From Aurantimonas coralicida (GTDB lineage: Bacteria; Pseudomonadota; Alphaproteobacteria; Rhizobiales; Rhizobiaceae): 38,081 nucleotides of DNA. Positions 19,025-27,177 of the stretch are shown here, piece by piece. The stretch lies in NCBI GenBank assembly GCA_011050685.1, contig DRFF01000165.1, positions 1 through 38,081 of the forward strand, in the 5' to 3' direction. Under the pieces are notes generated by a model. The model did not search any database. It was given only the letters and a program-made list of their open reading frames with translations, and was not told the origin of the DNA. A program made the position numbers and the translations under genes. The stretch's first letter is position 1, and the number at the start of each line of letters is the position of its first letter.

Positions 19025-19503
19025 GCCGCGGTACCTTTGGCGACGGCGATCTCCTTGACGATCTTTTCGATGACGAAGAGCGTCGTCACCACGCCGGTCA
19101 AAGGCCAGGCGACGAAAATCCAGTTCATCGGCAGGGCCGCGATTTCCGACTTCTGGTACCAGCCGAACAGCATGAAGTCCCAGCCATACCAGATGAAGAT
19201 CAGGGCGACCGCGAGGATCATGAGCTGGACGAAAATGCGTTTGGCCGCCTCGACCTTGGCGTTGGCTGACACCGGAAGCACTTCCAGGTCGAAATGCGTG
19301 CCGTCCCGCACCGCGCACATGGCGCCGACCATGATCATCCAGACGAAGCAGAACCGCGCAATTTCCTCGGTCCAGATGTAGCGCGGGACGATCCCGGTGA
19401 ACCGGGAAAGGATCTGCGCCGTGACCGGGACGAGCAGACCGGCAATGAGCAGTCCAAGCGCTAGCCTAAGCACGAGGTGGATGGCGTCGAGAACGCGGGT
19501 CAT
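19021..19503 (-). CDS. dctQ: TRAP transporter small permease (DctQ family)
   Basis: A 160-residue membrane protein with four predicted helices, the small permease subunit that pairs with DctM. The helix 1 region is LVLRLALGLLIAGLLVPVTA, and the conserved middle, YIWTEEIARFCFVWMIMVGA, with its WTEE motif is typical of DctQ. ATG 19503 has AGGA about six bases upstream. It lies between dctP (97 bp upstream, with a hairpin between) and dctM (4-bp overlap), the usual PQM order. Confidence 0.9.
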   Translation of the reverse strand: MTRVLDAIHLVLRLALGLLIAGLLVPVTAQILSRFTGIVPRYIWTEEIARFCFVWMIMVGAMCAVRDGTHFDLEVLPVSANAKVEAAKRIFVQLMILAVALIFIWYGWDFMLFGWYQKSEIAALPMNWIFVAWPLTGVVTTLFVIEKIVKEIAVAKGTAA

Positions 19504-19550
19504 GATCGTCCTGTGAGGTGAAACGAACGAAACCAGTGGTGGCGGAGTCG

Positions 19551-19580
19551 CGCCGGAGCGGGCCATGGCTCGCCCCGGCG
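19551..19580 (-). other. Intercistronic hairpin between dctP and dctQ
   Basis: A long stem (CGCCGG at 19551-19556 pairs with CCGGCG at 19575-19580, inner pairs continue with one mismatch and a CATG loop) lies in the 97-bp dctP-dctQ gap, with no U-run after it. Hairpins at this place in binding-protein operons are known to protect the upstream mRNA or reduce readthrough, giving more binding protein than permease. That role is inferred here. Confidence 0.4.
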
Positions 19581-19599
19581 CAGATCAACCGATCCGTCG

Positions 19600-20610
19600 T
19601 CACTGCACGTTCTGTATGGCCTTCAGGACGTCTGTCGCGCCGAGTTCGGCGGCATATTCTTCCAACACCGGTTTGGCCGCCTCCAGCATCTTGTCGCGCT
19701 CGGTGAATTCGTGAGTCTTGATCCAGCCCTTGTCGACCATCGCCTGCAGCTTCTTGGAATCCTCGCTGCTCTCGATGTCGCGACCAAACTTTCCTGCCTC
19801 CGCGCCTGCCCCGTCGATGCATCCCTGCAGTTTCTCCGGCAGCCCCTGATAGGTCTTGTTGGAGATGAACAGCGGACGGATGGTAATCGCATGCTTGGTC
19901 AAAGCGAGATCAGGCCCGACCTCGTAGAACTTCATCTGCTCGACGCCGGCCGCTTCGTTCTCGGCGGCGTCGATCACGCCGGTCTGAATCGCGTTATAGA
20001 CCTCGTTATAGGCAATGACTGTGGGCGCGGCGCCCAGCGCATCGAAAACGCTCGTCCAGATCGGCGCACCCTGCATGCGGATCGGCAAATCCTTGAGCTC
20101 CGCCATGTTGGTCACCGGCTTGTTGGCGAAAACATTGCGGGTGCCACCGCCCGCATAGCCGAGGAGACGAATGTCGGCCTTTTCAAGGATATCGTCGGCG
20201 ATGGGCTTCAGCAGATCCTGCTCAAGTACCTTGTTCCAGTGCTCCTCGTCCCGAAACAGGAACGGCATGTCCATCAATGGCGCCATGTTCGAGAATGTCG
20301 AAATATGCGCTGGCGAGGCCACCGCATAGTCGACCGACAAGCCCTGATTCATGTAGGCGACGTAGTCCTTCTCCAGCCCCAGTTCGGAATTCAGGTGCAT
20401 CTCGAACTCGACCGGCTCGTCGGTGTAGCAGGCTTTTACGAGTTCCTCGAACTTGCGCATGGTCTTGGTGAAGGCATGGTTCTCGTCGAACTGGCTGGCC
20501 CCGACCAGCTTGATCTGGGCGAGAGCCGGAGCCGTGGCACCGAGCGTTCCCGCGCCTATGGTGACCGCAAGCGCGACGGCTGTTCCTCCAAATAATTTGA
20601 AGCTGTTCAT
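19600..20610 (-). CDS. dctP: TRAP transporter periplasmic solute-binding protein (DctP family)
   Basis: A 336-residue periplasmic binding protein. The signal peptide covers residues 1-31 (cleavage after APALA, mature QIKLVG). The DctP fold is shown by GLSVDYAVASPAHISTF, GGGTRNVFANKPVTNMAELKDLPIR (conserved carboxylate-binding Arg expected at R178), then APTVIAYNEVYNAIQTGVIDAAEN. It captures an organic acid, often a C4-dicarboxylate, for the DctQM permease; the exact ligand cannot be read from sequence. GGAGG seven bases before ATG 20610 makes a strong start. It is first in the dctPQM operon, divergent from fixL, so the 249-bp gap holds both promoters. Confidence 0.92.
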   Translation of the reverse strand: MNSFKLFGGTAVALAVTIGAGTLGATAPALAQIKLVGASQFDENHAFTKTMRKFEELVKACYTDEPVEFEMHLNSELGLEKDYVAYMNQGLSVDYAVASPAHISTFSNMAPLMDMPFLFRDEEHWNKVLEQDLLKPIADDILEKADIRLLGYAGGGTRNVFANKPVTNMAELKDLPIRMQGAPIWTSVFDALGAAPTVIAYNEVYNAIQTGVIDAAENEAAGVEQMKFYEVGPDLALTKHAITIRPLFISNKTYQGLPEKLQGCIDGAGAEAGKFGRDIESSEDSKKLQAMVDKGWIKTHEFTERDKMLEAAKPVLEEYAAELGATDVLKAIQNVQ

Positions 20611-20666
20611 TTTTGCCCCTCCCGTTTGACGACATCAGACCAAAAGTCCATTCACCGCCGTTGCTG

Positions 20667-20677
20667 TTGCAATGCAA
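20667..20677. promoter_or_regulatory. Short palindrome in the dctP-fixL divergent region
   Basis: TTGCA-A-TGCAA is an 11-bp inverted repeat in the most AT-rich part of the divergent region, 57 bp before the dctP start. It could be an operator for either gene. No regulator is assigned, and chance occurrence is possible. Confidence 0.25.
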
Positions 20678-20859
20678 TATTTTCTCTGCATCGTCTTTTT
20701 TGCCGTCACTATATCCGAGGGTTTCATGGGGTCAACGTGGATCGTCTTCGCTTCCGTCCCTCGGCTGCCCCACCGAAGATCCGTGCCGCCTCGCTCTCTT
20801 GATCCTGTCAGAGTTTACTGTTTTCTGGCCCCGAAATGCTCCAGCAAGGTTCTAAGGCG

Positions 20860-22392
20860 ATGTCCGACCAACCAATGGTGCCACGTAATGGGACCCCCGC
20901 AGCAAAAGGCCCTCTGCTGCGGGCGGTCGGTGCAGTCCGGACGGAAGGGCTTCCGGCTTATGCCCTGGCACTGGTGGCCGTCGTCGCAACGGTCGCGCTC
21001 GGCATTATGCTGCCGGGCGGTTTCGATGATCCGCCCATCGCCTGGTTCGTGCCAGCGATTCTCTTCGCCTCCATCTCCGGGGGAATCTGGCCAGGTCTGC
21101 TCGCGCTTGTCCTCTCCCTGACCGGCTCGCTTTATTTCGGCAGGTCATCGACGGCGCCCGCCGGCGATCTTCTGACCGCCGCCGGCTTTGTGACGGTGGG
21201 CGGCGTTGTCGCTCTGACCGGTGCGACGCTGCGCCACGCTGTTGGATTGATCGCGACGACTGAACGCGTCCTCGATGCCCGCGAGATGCACCTGCGTTCG
21301 ATCCTCGACACGGTCCTTGATGCGACGGTCGTCATCGAGAAAGACGGCACGATCGTATCCTTCAATACCGCCGCGACACGCCAGTTCGGCTATAGCGTGG
21401 ATGAGATCGTCGGTCAGAACGTCCGAGTCTTGATGCCTGAACCCTATCGCAGTGAGCATGACGGCTATTTGCAACGCTACCTGACCACGGGCGAAAAGCG
21501 GATTATCGGCGTTGATCGCGTCGTGGTCGGACAGCGAAAGGATGGCTCCACCTTTCCCATGAAGCTGGCGGTCGGTGAGATGAGGATGGGCGACTCGATC
21601 TTTTTCACCGGGTTCATTCGCGATCTGACGGAGCGCGAGGAGTCGGCGGCGCGGCTGCAGGAAATCCAGGGCGAGATGGCAAGGCTTGGACGCCTCAGCG
21701 ATCTCGGCGAAATGGCATCGACCCTCGCCCACGAACTCAACCAGCCTCTGTCGGCGATCTCCAACTATGCCCAGGGTTGCACCCGGCTGCTGCGCGATAT
21801 GGACGACGCGCTGGCGATCCGCATGCGCGAAGCGCTGGAAGAGATTGTCCGACAATCGCTCCGCGCCGGCCAGATCATCCGGCATCTGCGCGAATTCGTA
21901 GCGCGCGGGGAAACCGAGAAAACGCCCGAAAACATCCGCGTGCTGGTCGAGGAAGCTGGCGCGCTGGCGCTGGTCGGATCCCGGCAGATGGGTGTCCGGT
22001 CGATTTTCGAGTTCAGTCCCGGCGCCGACATGGTCATCGCGGACAAGATTCAGGTGCAGCAGGTACTGGTCAATCTCATGCGCAATGCGATGGAAGCCAT
22101 GCGCGGCAGCGAAGTGCAGGAGCTTTTCATCCGAACGGCTTCCAACGGACGCGGCGATGTTGTGGTTGAGGTCGCCGACACGGGAACCGGAATCACCGAC
22201 GAGATCGCGGCCGGGTTGTTCAAACCCTTCGTCACGTCCAAGCCCAACGGCATGGGCGTCGGCCTCGCCATCTCCAAGCGCATCGTGGAGGCCCATGGCG
22301 GCAACATATCGGCGAGTGGTAACGACAAGGGCGGCGCCACATTCCGCTTCACGCTGCCGGCGATGAAGGAGGTCTCGAATGGAGATCGGTGA
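20860..22392 (+). CDS. fixL: FixL-type haem-PAS oxygen-sensing histidine kinase
   Basis: About 510 residues. An N-terminal membrane region with roughly four hydrophobic segments ([32 protein letters not shown]...) precedes a PAS domain at about 145-260. The PAS carries the FixL signature [15 protein letters not shown] with the haem-ligand histidine at H200, and [17 protein letters not shown], which includes the Arg that contacts bound oxygen. The kinase core has the phospho-His H291 in [16 protein letters not shown], then N and G boxes ([32 protein letters not shown]). Loss of oxygen from haem should activate autophosphorylation and transfer to FixJ. ATG 20860 is chosen over ATG 20836, which lacks a ribosome-binding site. 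fixJ starts inside its 3' end. Confidence 0.9.
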   Translation: MSDQPMVPRNGTPAAKGPLLRAVGAVRTEGLPAYALALVAVVATVALGIMLPGGFDDPPIAWFVPAILFASISGGIWPGLLALVLSLTGSLYFGRSSTAPAGDLLTAAGFVTVGGVVALTGATLRHAVGLIATTERVLDAREMHLRSILDTVLDATVVIEKDGTIVSFNTAATRQFGYSVDEIVGQNVRVLMPEPYRSEHDGYLQRYLTTGEKRIIGVDRVVVGQRKDGSTFPMKLAVGEMRMGDSIFFTGFIRDLTEREESAARLQEIQGEMARLGRLSDLGEMASTLAHELNQPLSAISNYAQGCTRLLRDMDDALAIRMREALEEIVRQSLRAGQIIRHLREFVARGETEKTPENIRVLVEEAGALALVGSRQMGVRSIFEFSPGADMVIADKIQVQQVLVNLMRNAMEAMRGSEVQELFIRTASNGRGDVVVEVADTGTGITDEIAAGLFKPFVTSKPNGMGVGLAISKRIVEAHGGNISASGNDKGGATFRFTLPAMKEVSNGDR

Positions 22393-23029
22393 CTATACGG
22401 TCCACATCGTCGACGACGAGGAGGCGGTGAGAAAGTCGCTCTCCTTCCTGCTGACCACGGTCGGCTTCACGGTGCGCGTGCACGGCTCGGCGACGGCGTT
22501 CCTCGCGGCCGCGCCCAGCCTTGGGAAAAGCTGCCTGGTGACCGATCTGCGCATGCCGGATATGAGCGGCGTCGACTTGCTGCATCGTCTGAAGGACGCG
22601 CAAGCACTGATGCCGGCGATCGTCGTCACCGGCCATGGCGACGTGCCGATGGCGGTGGAAGCCATGAAGGCCGGGGCGCTCGATTTCATCGAAAAGCCGT
22701 TTGAGGATGAGGTGCTGATCGCAGCGATTCATCGCGCTGCCGCGGAGCTCGAGCAGCGACTCGACGGCGTCGATGTTCAGGCGATCCAAGCCAGGATCAC
22801 GACATTGACCCAACGCGAATCTGAGGTCCTGTCTGGCGTTGTGAGAGGGCTTCCCAACAAATCCGTCGCCTTCGACCTCAATATCAGCCCGCGCACGGTC
22901 GAGGTTTACCGCGCCAATATCATGGCGAAGATGCAGGCTGGCAGCCTTGCCGAACTTGTCCGCATGGCACTGCTGGTGGACATGGGTGGTGAGCGGACGG
23001 CGACGAGCGCACGGGACCGGTCAAATTGA
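22379..23029 (+). CDS. fixJ: FixJ-type response regulator (receiver plus LuxR HTH)
   Basis: A 216-residue response regulator. The receiver domain shows the acidic pair D12/D13, phospho-acceptor D56 in [12 protein letters not shown], the TGHGDV switch threonine and the lysine of FIEKPF. A LuxR/GerE helix-turn-helix follows ([22 protein letters not shown], then [17 protein letters not shown]). It overlaps fixL by 14 bp and has GGAGG before its ATG, so the two are coupled. Phosphorylated FixJ is known to dimerise and activate fixK promoters; a candidate site lies at 23488-23500. TtrR is also FixJ-like, but the FixL-type partner favours FixJ. Confidence 0.9.
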   Translation: MEIGDYTVHIVDDEEAVRKSLSFLLTTVGFTVRVHGSATAFLAAAPSLGKSCLVTDLRMPDMSGVDLLHRLKDAQALMPAIVVTGHGDVPMAVEAMKAGALDFIEKPFEDEVLIAAIHRAAAELEQRLDGVDVQAIQARITTLTQRESEVLSGVVRGLPNKSVAFDLNISPRTVEVYRANIMAKMQAGSLAELVRMALLVDMGGERTATSARDRSN

Positions 23030-23106
23030 TCTGACGCAAGGCGCGGCCTCTCCAAGAACGGATATTGCACCAACAAGGGTCGGGCATTGCCCGGCTCGCG
23101 ACGCAT

Positions 23107-23484
23107 ATGTCCGGAGCACCCCGTATCGTGGAGACAATCGGCCTGATTCTTGTCGTGGCGCCCGACCGTGATTTTCGCAAATCGCTCGAATTCGCGCTCG
23201 AAGCGGAAATGTACGAGGTGGATTCGCACGCCGGACTCTCCTCGGCTCTCGCATCGCCACGAGTCAGATGGTTGGACTGCGCGATCGTCGACGAAAAAGC
23301 GGTGCGCGATCACACCTCCGAATGGGATGCGCTCGAACGCCTCGGGGCGCCGGTCATTTTTCTGATGGATAAGCGGCCCCCTCCGACCGACTTTGCCCAA
23401 TTGACAATTCTGACCAAGCCATTTCTGGGCAACGCCCTGATTCAAACAGTTGAAAACATTGCCGGAAGACCGGCAACGCGTTGA
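23107..23484 (+). CDS. Orphan receiver-like protein between fixJ and fixK
   Basis: About 125 residues with a receiver-like fold: LILVVAPDRDFRKSLEFAL (acidic residues in the place of the metal-binding pair), DCAIVDEKAV with a possible acceptor at D62, APVIFLMDKRPP, and the lysine in LTKPF near 106. It lacks an output domain. Sequence identity to classical receivers is low, so it may be a degenerate phosphate sink or a FixL/FixJ modulator comparable in role, not sequence, to FixT. The start is uncertain: ATG 23107 has no clear ribosome-binding site, a TTG lies further up at 23065, and a GTG sits a few codons downstream. It probably belongs to the fixLJ transcript. Confidence 0.65.
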   Translation: MSGAPRIVETIGLILVVAPDRDFRKSLEFALEAEMYEVDSHAGLSSALASPRVRWLDCAIVDEKAVRDHTSEWDALERLGAPVIFLMDKRPPPTDFAQLTILTKPFLGNALIQTVENIAGRPATR

Positions 23485-23487
23485 GGC

Positions 23488-23500
23488 TACGTAATTCCCC
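23488..23500 (+). promoter_or_regulatory. Candidate FixJ-binding site upstream of fixK
   Basis: TACGTAATTCCCC begins 4 bp after the stop of the receiver-like gene and 90 bp before the fixK ATG. It contains the palindrome TACGTA followed by TTCCCC, resembling FixJ targets at rhizobial fixK promoters (a GTA-rich element followed by a TTTCCC-type run). Placement suits activation of fixK by phosphorylated FixJ. The match is from memory of the motif, not from a scan. Confidence 0.45.
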
Positions 23501-23577
23501 TAAGGACATAACCGAATTTCGGGCGACCAGGATCGGCGCCATTGTTTCCCGCACCACAACGGAAAAGGGAAATAACG

Positions 23578-24234
23578 ATGCTCGCTTCCACGCTCGCCCA
23601 GTCGCCCTTGCGGTCGCATCCCTTCACGATCGATCACCCAGCGTTTCCATCTGCTGCCGCATCGCCCCGCCCGCAGATCGTCAGCTTCTTCCAGGCGGGC
23701 GCCGAAATTTACGCCGCGGGCGATCCGGCCGGCAGTCTTTACCGGGTCGAGTTCGGCGCGGTTCGCGTCTATCGCTTGCTGGCCGATGGCCGCAGACAGA
23801 TCGTCGCGTTCCATCTATCAGACGAAACATTCGGCTTCGAAGCCGGCGTCGAGCGTGAGTTTTTTGCCGAGGCGATCAACACGACCAGCATCTGCCGGCG
23901 TCCTCTTTCGGTCATCGATGATAGCGCCCCAGACATCCTATCCTTGGCGATGCAATGCCTGACGATGACCCAAAAATACCTTCTGGTGCTCGCTCGCCAC
24001 TCCGCCTTCGAACGCGTTGCGAGCTTCCTTGCCGAGATGGCCGAGCGGCAGGGCGACCTTGAGCACGTCCATCTGCCGATGTCGCGAATGGATATCGCGG
24101 ACCATCTCGGCCTGACCATCGAGACGGTGTCGCGGACGTTCACCAGGCTCAAGGAACAGCGGCTCATCGAACTGGTCGATTCGCGCGATATCCGCATTCT
24201 GCGACGACGGGCTCTTCTGGAGATCAGTGAATGA
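23578..24234 (+). CDS. fixK: FixK-type Crp/Fnr transcription activator
   Basis: A 218-residue Crp/Fnr regulator. The cyclic-nucleotide-like beta roll spans about 35-140 (FFQAGAEIYAAGDPAGSLYRVEFGAVRVYRLLADGRRQIVAFHL) and the winged helix follows, with recognition helix ETVSRTFTRL. The E..SR residues are those that read TTGAT-N4-ATCAA. The N-terminal cysteine cluster of Fnr is missing, so it does not sense oxygen itself and is of FixK type, controlled through FixLJ. AGGG nine bases before ATG 23578 sets the start. Candidate target boxes occur at 24329-24342 and 27178-27191. Confidence 0.88.
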   Translation: MLASTLAQSPLRSHPFTIDHPAFPSAAASPRPQIVSFFQAGAEIYAAGDPAGSLYRVEFGAVRVYRLLADGRRQIVAFHLSDETFGFEAGVEREFFAEAINTTSICRRPLSVIDDSAPDILSLAMQCLTMTQKYLLVLARHSAFERVASFLAEMAERQGDLEHVHLPMSRMDIADHLGLTIETVSRTFTRLKEQRLIELVDSRDIRILRRRALLEISE

Positions 24235-24620
24235 CGACATGCGCTCGCAATCACGCCAAGGGCGGTCTTGTAGAAATCCTGGACGAGATTGGCCGCCGCT
24301 CGAATGCGGATAATCATCGACAAATTCACTGATCCAGATCAATGCCGCGCCGGTTTTGCACTGCGAATGTGCATCATCGACCGATGGGGCGAACGCGATG
24401 ACCCGACAGATCAATCCGCAATGCGGGCAACCGTCAAAGCCGGGCGAGGCCCCCGCGCGGCCTTCGCGATCGGGCCGGTTCATACCGCGACAGGTGAGCC
24501 GGACGCGTCCGGCAAGCGGCATCTGAAGATGCCGATCAACGAAATCTGATCAATCGGCGGGCGCCGTACCCGATGGCACAATGGGCTCGCCCGACCTCAA
24601 CCCAAGCAGGAGGTCTTTCC
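24235..24620. other. Gene-poor stretch after fixK with a FixK box and a possible 42-codon ORF
   Basis: There is no recognisable gene. A FixK/FNR box at 24329-24342 lies about 60 bp before an ATG at 24398 that opens a 42-codon plus-strand frame (MTRQINPQCGQPSKPG..., stop 24524-24526, basic and Pro-rich) with a weak GGGG upstream. A perfect 7-bp stem with a TGAA loop (24517-24534) covers that stop codon but has no T-run after it. The transcript could be a short mRNA, a small RNA, or a long leader of the DUF2892 gene at 24621. Confidence 0.35.
24329..24342 (+). promoter_or_regulatory. FixK/FNR box, 9 of 10 conserved positions
   Basis: CTGAT-CCAG-ATCAA differs from the consensus TTGAT-N4-ATCAA only in its first base. 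It lies 95 bp after fixK, whose product is expected to read this sequence. At the usual -41.5 position the start site would be near 24377. The nearest firm downstream gene is the DUF2892 gene at 24621, so the immediate target is unclear. Confidence 0.6.
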
Positions 24621-24887
24621 ATGTTCAGCTCCGCCAATGTCGGCACCGCCGACCGCGTCATCCGGATCCTTCTCGGCATTGCCCTCGCCACCTATGCCTA
24701 TGCGTCGCTGGTATCGCCTTGGTCGTGGGTGGCCTATGCCGTCGCCGCGATCCTCGTCCTCACTGCGCTCATCCGGTTCTGTCCCGCCTACGCCCTGTTC
24801 GGCGCCAGCACCTGCAGTCGCTCCGCCAGCGGAGATGCCGCGAAGGCGCCGGCGCCTCCCTCGGACCGCCCGTCAAGCCGGCTATGA
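24621..24887 (+). CDS. DUF2892 small inner-membrane protein
   Basis: An 88-residue membrane protein. The N-terminus NVGTADRVIRILLGIALATYAY and the segment AYAVAAILVLTALIRFCPAYALFGASTC form a two-helix hairpin, the DUF2892 pattern, with its FCP(A)Y/LFG motif. The fold also occurs as the membrane part of YgaP rhodaneses, and such proteins often accompany sulfur or redox genes. AGGAGG eight bases before ATG 24621 makes a strong start; an upstream in-frame start lacks this. A FixK box 280 bp upstream may control it under low oxygen. Confidence 0.75.
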   Translation: MFSSANVGTADRVIRILLGIALATYAYASLVSPWSWVAYAVAAILVLTALIRFCPAYALFGASTCSRSASGDAAKAPAPPSDRPSSRL

Positions 24888-24907
24888 TCCGTTTGCCTCG
24901 ACGGGTG

Positions 24908-25033
24908 TTACCGGGCCTTCGGCGATGACGCGCCGCGGGACCAACCCGCCGCGATTTGCCGACCTCTCTGCAGCGGCGCGAACTCCTCAGCCGTCAGCGT
25001 TTCCCGGGTGAGCAACGCCAGGGAGAGTCCGAG
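24908..25033 (-). pseudogene. Possible relic of an FtsH-type protease C-terminus
   Basis: The minus-strand frame reads LALLTRETLTAEEFAPLQRG and then RQIAAGWSRGASSPKAR to a stop at 24908. FtsH proteins typically end the protease domain with an LLE(R)ETL..(E)E pattern and continue into a loose tail, sometimes with a PPAGW-like stretch. The AAA and HExxH domains are absent, and upstream the frame is unlike FtsH, so only about 40 codons remain. Chance similarity cannot be excluded. Confidence 0.3.
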
Positions 25034-25090
25034 CGGCGTTGTCTTGCCTTTCGGCGATGCCGGAATTGACTGGCAGACGGCGGGAGAGAA

Positions 25091-25189
25091 ATGGTGAGCC
25101 GACACAAACACAAGGCGACCATACCGGTGCGCAAGGGCAATCCGAAAGACTTCAATGGCGCGCTCAGCCTGCCGGAAGACGGCGCTTGA
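25091..25189 (+). CDS. Possible 32-residue small basic protein
   Basis: ATG 25091 to TGA 25189. The protein begins MVSRHKHKATIPVRKGN and ends ALSLPEDGA. GGGAG lies five bases before the ATG, a reasonable ribosome-binding site. It is hydrophilic, with a basic N-terminal half and no membrane segment. It is not recognised. It is supported only by the start site and a plausible composition. Confidence 0.3.
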   Translation: MVSRHKHKATIPVRKGNPKDFNGALSLPEDGA

Positions 25190-25236
25190 CGCGCATCACG
25201 CCCCATGGGAACCCGCGGGGGAAAGGTGAACTACGG

Positions 25237-25668
25237 ATGGTCACAGCACGGTCGGGACAGCACCGGCGTCCGGTTCTGACGCAGTGCGCGCGTCGACCGG
25301 CGTTCAGCCTGTTTGTCGGCGTTCTCGCCGTCCTCGCCCTGGTGCTCTCGGGCCTCGGTCACGGAGCCGCAGCCGGACCGATGGCCATGACCGAATGCGG
25401 CTGGTCGGCCGTCCAGGCGAACGCACCCGCCGGAGATGAGACGGGTCGCTGTTTCCTGAACGCGGCCGCCATAGATGGCGAGGCCGATGCCGGGCAAGCT
25501 CTTCTCCCCGCCGCCGCGTGCCCTCAGCACGCGCCATGCGTGCATTTCTTCGTCGCGCCGGAGCGCCCGCTGCTGCGAGCGCAAGGATCGAACCGGGTGA
25601 TCGCCACGGTCTCCGACCCGCTCCGGGAACGGACGGAAAGCCCGCCTCACCACCCCCCGATCAGCTGA
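25237..25668 (+). CDS. Small exported hypothetical protein
   Basis: A 143-residue protein not recognised as a known family. An arginine-containing N-terminus precedes one hydrophobic segment (FSLFVGVLAVLALVLSGLG, about residues 23-41) ending in GAAAG, consistent with a signal peptide or anchor. The exported part has a CPQHAPC motif near residues 95-101 plus other cysteines, a possible metal or disulfide site, and a His/Pro-rich C-terminus. The layout loosely recalls DUF2946 proteins, but I would not assign it. AAAGG lies about ten bases before the ATG. It is 139 bp upstream of the propeller gene on the same strand, perhaps co-transcribed. Confidence 0.55.
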   Translation: MVTARSGQHRRPVLTQCARRPAFSLFVGVLAVLALVLSGLGHGAAAGPMAMTECGWSAVQANAPAGDETGRCFLNAAAIDGEADAGQALLPAAACPQHAPCVHFFVAPERPLLRAQGSNRVIATVSDPLRERTESPPHHPPIS

Positions 25669-25807
25669 TTTTTACGGACGGCCGGCGTCGATCGCGGCTC
25701 CCTGTCGCGACGCCGCCTTGCGATGCAGCCCCCAGCAGTGCCGGGGTTTGCGCCGCGCCGGCCGTTCTCGTCGCAAATGCTGAATCCCTAAAAAACTGGA
25801 GACAATG

Positions 25808-26887
25808 ATGAGAACCCACCGACGCTTCCTCCACTCCGCCGCACCGATCGCCCTGGCGATGGTGCTCTTTGGCCTCGATTCCGTCCATGCGGAGCCGTTG
25901 GTCTACATACCGCTCGGCGAGGAGAACCAGATTCTGGCCATCGACGCGGCGACAGACGCCGAGGTCGACCGTATCTCCGGAACCGAGGCAGTGCATGGGC
26001 TGGCCGGAACCCCGGACGGGCGCCTGCTGGTCGCCGGAAGCCTCTCCGCTCGTTCGGCGGGAGAGGCGCCCGCAAAGCCTGCCGGCGTCTCCGAGGAGGA
26101 CCATGAGGCGCACCACGGGATGTCGGAGAAGACCTCCGCGAAACCGTCCGATGAGCTCGTCAGCACGGTTTCGATCATCGACCGCAAAAGCGGCGAGATC
26201 CTGCGCAAGGTCGACGTGCCGGGCGCCGTGCATCACGTCACGGTCAGCCCGGACGGGCGCTTCGCCGTGGTGACGCTGATCAACGCCGACGCTGTCTCGG
26301 TGATCGGGCTCGAGGACTTCGAACTGATCACCACGGTGAAGACCGCGGCAACGCCGAACTACGCCATCTTCAGCAACGATGGCCAGTCGCTGTTCGTCGG
26401 CAGTGCCGGCGCCGGCATCGTCAGCCGCATCGCCGTCGATGGCTGGACGGTGGGGCCGACGGTCGCCACCGGCGCAAATCCCGGGCATCTGGTGATGGCC
26501 GCGGACCAAAGCGCCCTGTACGTCACCAACGACGGCGACGGCACGGTCAGCGAGATCGATCCTGAGACGATGACGGTTCGCCGCAGCTTCGAGATGGGCG
26601 GAATGCTGCATGGCCTCGATTTGTCAGAGGACGGCAAGACGCTGTTCGCCGCAGTGCGGGAGACCGGCCGGATCGGCCGGGTCGATCTCGACAGCGGCGA
26701 GGTCAGCTTCGCCGAGCTGGCGCCGGCGCCCTACCACCTGAGAACGATCCCAGGAACAGGCAAGATCTACGTCAGCAGCGCCGAGGAGCCCAAGTTCTGG
26801 GTGCTCGACGTCAACGACCTGAGCCCAATCAGCGAAGTGACGGTCGAGGGCACCGCCCACCAGATGGTGATCGTCCCTTCGAGCTGA
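25808..26887 (+). CDS. Periplasmic YncE-like beta-propeller protein with His-rich loop
   Basis: A 359-residue exported protein with a signal peptide (HSAAPIALAMVLFGL, cleavage near SVHA). It consists of about seven repeats of the YncE/cytochrome-d1-like propeller, each with a phrase like VSPDGRFAVVTLINADAVSVI or LSEDGKTLFAAV. An insertion at about residues 97-107 carries EEDHEAHHGM, a likely metal-binding loop. Zinc chaperones of the AztD type also combine a propeller with His-rich loops, but I cannot assign this protein to them. GGAG lies six bases before ATG 25808 and only three before ATG 25805, so 25808 is preferred. A stem-loop terminator follows the stop. Confidence 0.75.
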   Translation: MRTHRRFLHSAAPIALAMVLFGLDSVHAEPLVYIPLGEENQILAIDAATDAEVDRISGTEAVHGLAGTPDGRLLVAGSLSARSAGEAPAKPAGVSEEDHEAHHGMSEKTSAKPSDELVSTVSIIDRKSGEILRKVDVPGAVHHVTVSPDGRFAVVTLINADAVSVIGLEDFELITTVKTAATPNYAIFSNDGQSLFVGSAGAGIVSRIAVDGWTVGPTVATGANPGHLVMAADQSALYVTNDGDGTVSEIDPETMTVRRSFEMGGMLHGLDLSEDGKTLFAAVRETGRIGRVDLDSGEVSFAELAPAPYHLRTIPGTGKIYVSSAEEPKFWVLDVNDLSPISEVTVEGTAHQMVIVPSS

Positions 26888-26920
26888 CCGGACGCCCCGC
26901 GTCCACGCCAAGCAAATGAG

Positions 26921-26945
26921 GAGGGCGGCCCGTCAGCCGCCCTTC
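26921..26945 (+). terminator. Stem-loop terminator after the beta-propeller gene
   Basis: AGGGCGGC (26922-26929) pairs perfectly with GCCGCCCT (26936-26943) across a six-base loop, 35 bp after the stop, and is followed by only a short TTCC. It fits a GC-rich intrinsic terminator with a weak U-tract. Confidence 0.55.
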
Positions 26946-27177
26946 CACCTGTGGCACGCCGGATTGGAAGGAGTGGACACTTCGTCCAGATCGGCTCGGC
27001 CCGCGAGATGCCGATTTCGGCGCCGCACAATTCGATCATGTATGTTGCCGGATGAGATTTCGCGTCGGCCACAACGCCGCTATCCACATGGTTTTTAAAA
27101 AAATATTAAGGTTTTCGTTACCGCTGGGGTGACTCGCTCGCGGCTGAACACCCTTGGCGCAAGGGGCCGCATTTCGC

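Larger units (their letters stand above)
24888..25236. other. Spacer with a possible ftsH relic and a 32-codon ORF
   Basis: No full-size gene is visible. The minus strand at 24908-25033 encodes a tail resembling the FtsH protease C-terminus (listed separately), and the plus strand at 25091-25189 has a 32-codon ORF. Mixed fragments on both strands suggest a region of gene decay or an old insertion point between the fix cluster and the ttr side. Confidence 0.4.

Noticed and set aside
17945-19381. 478-codon ORF antisense to dctM/dctQ
   Set aside because: The Asp/His/Arg-rich translation is the complement of membrane-helix codons; dctM and dctQ are clear on the other strand.
20672-21121. 149-codon ORF with a hydrophobic N-terminus upstream of and overlapping fixL
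   Set aside because: It has no ribosome-binding site and overlaps the fixL N-terminus in another frame.
23026-23039. TTGAT-CTGA-CGCAA near the fixJ end as a FixK box
   Set aside because: The second half-site matches only 3 of 5 positions and it overlaps the fixJ stop; too weak to call.
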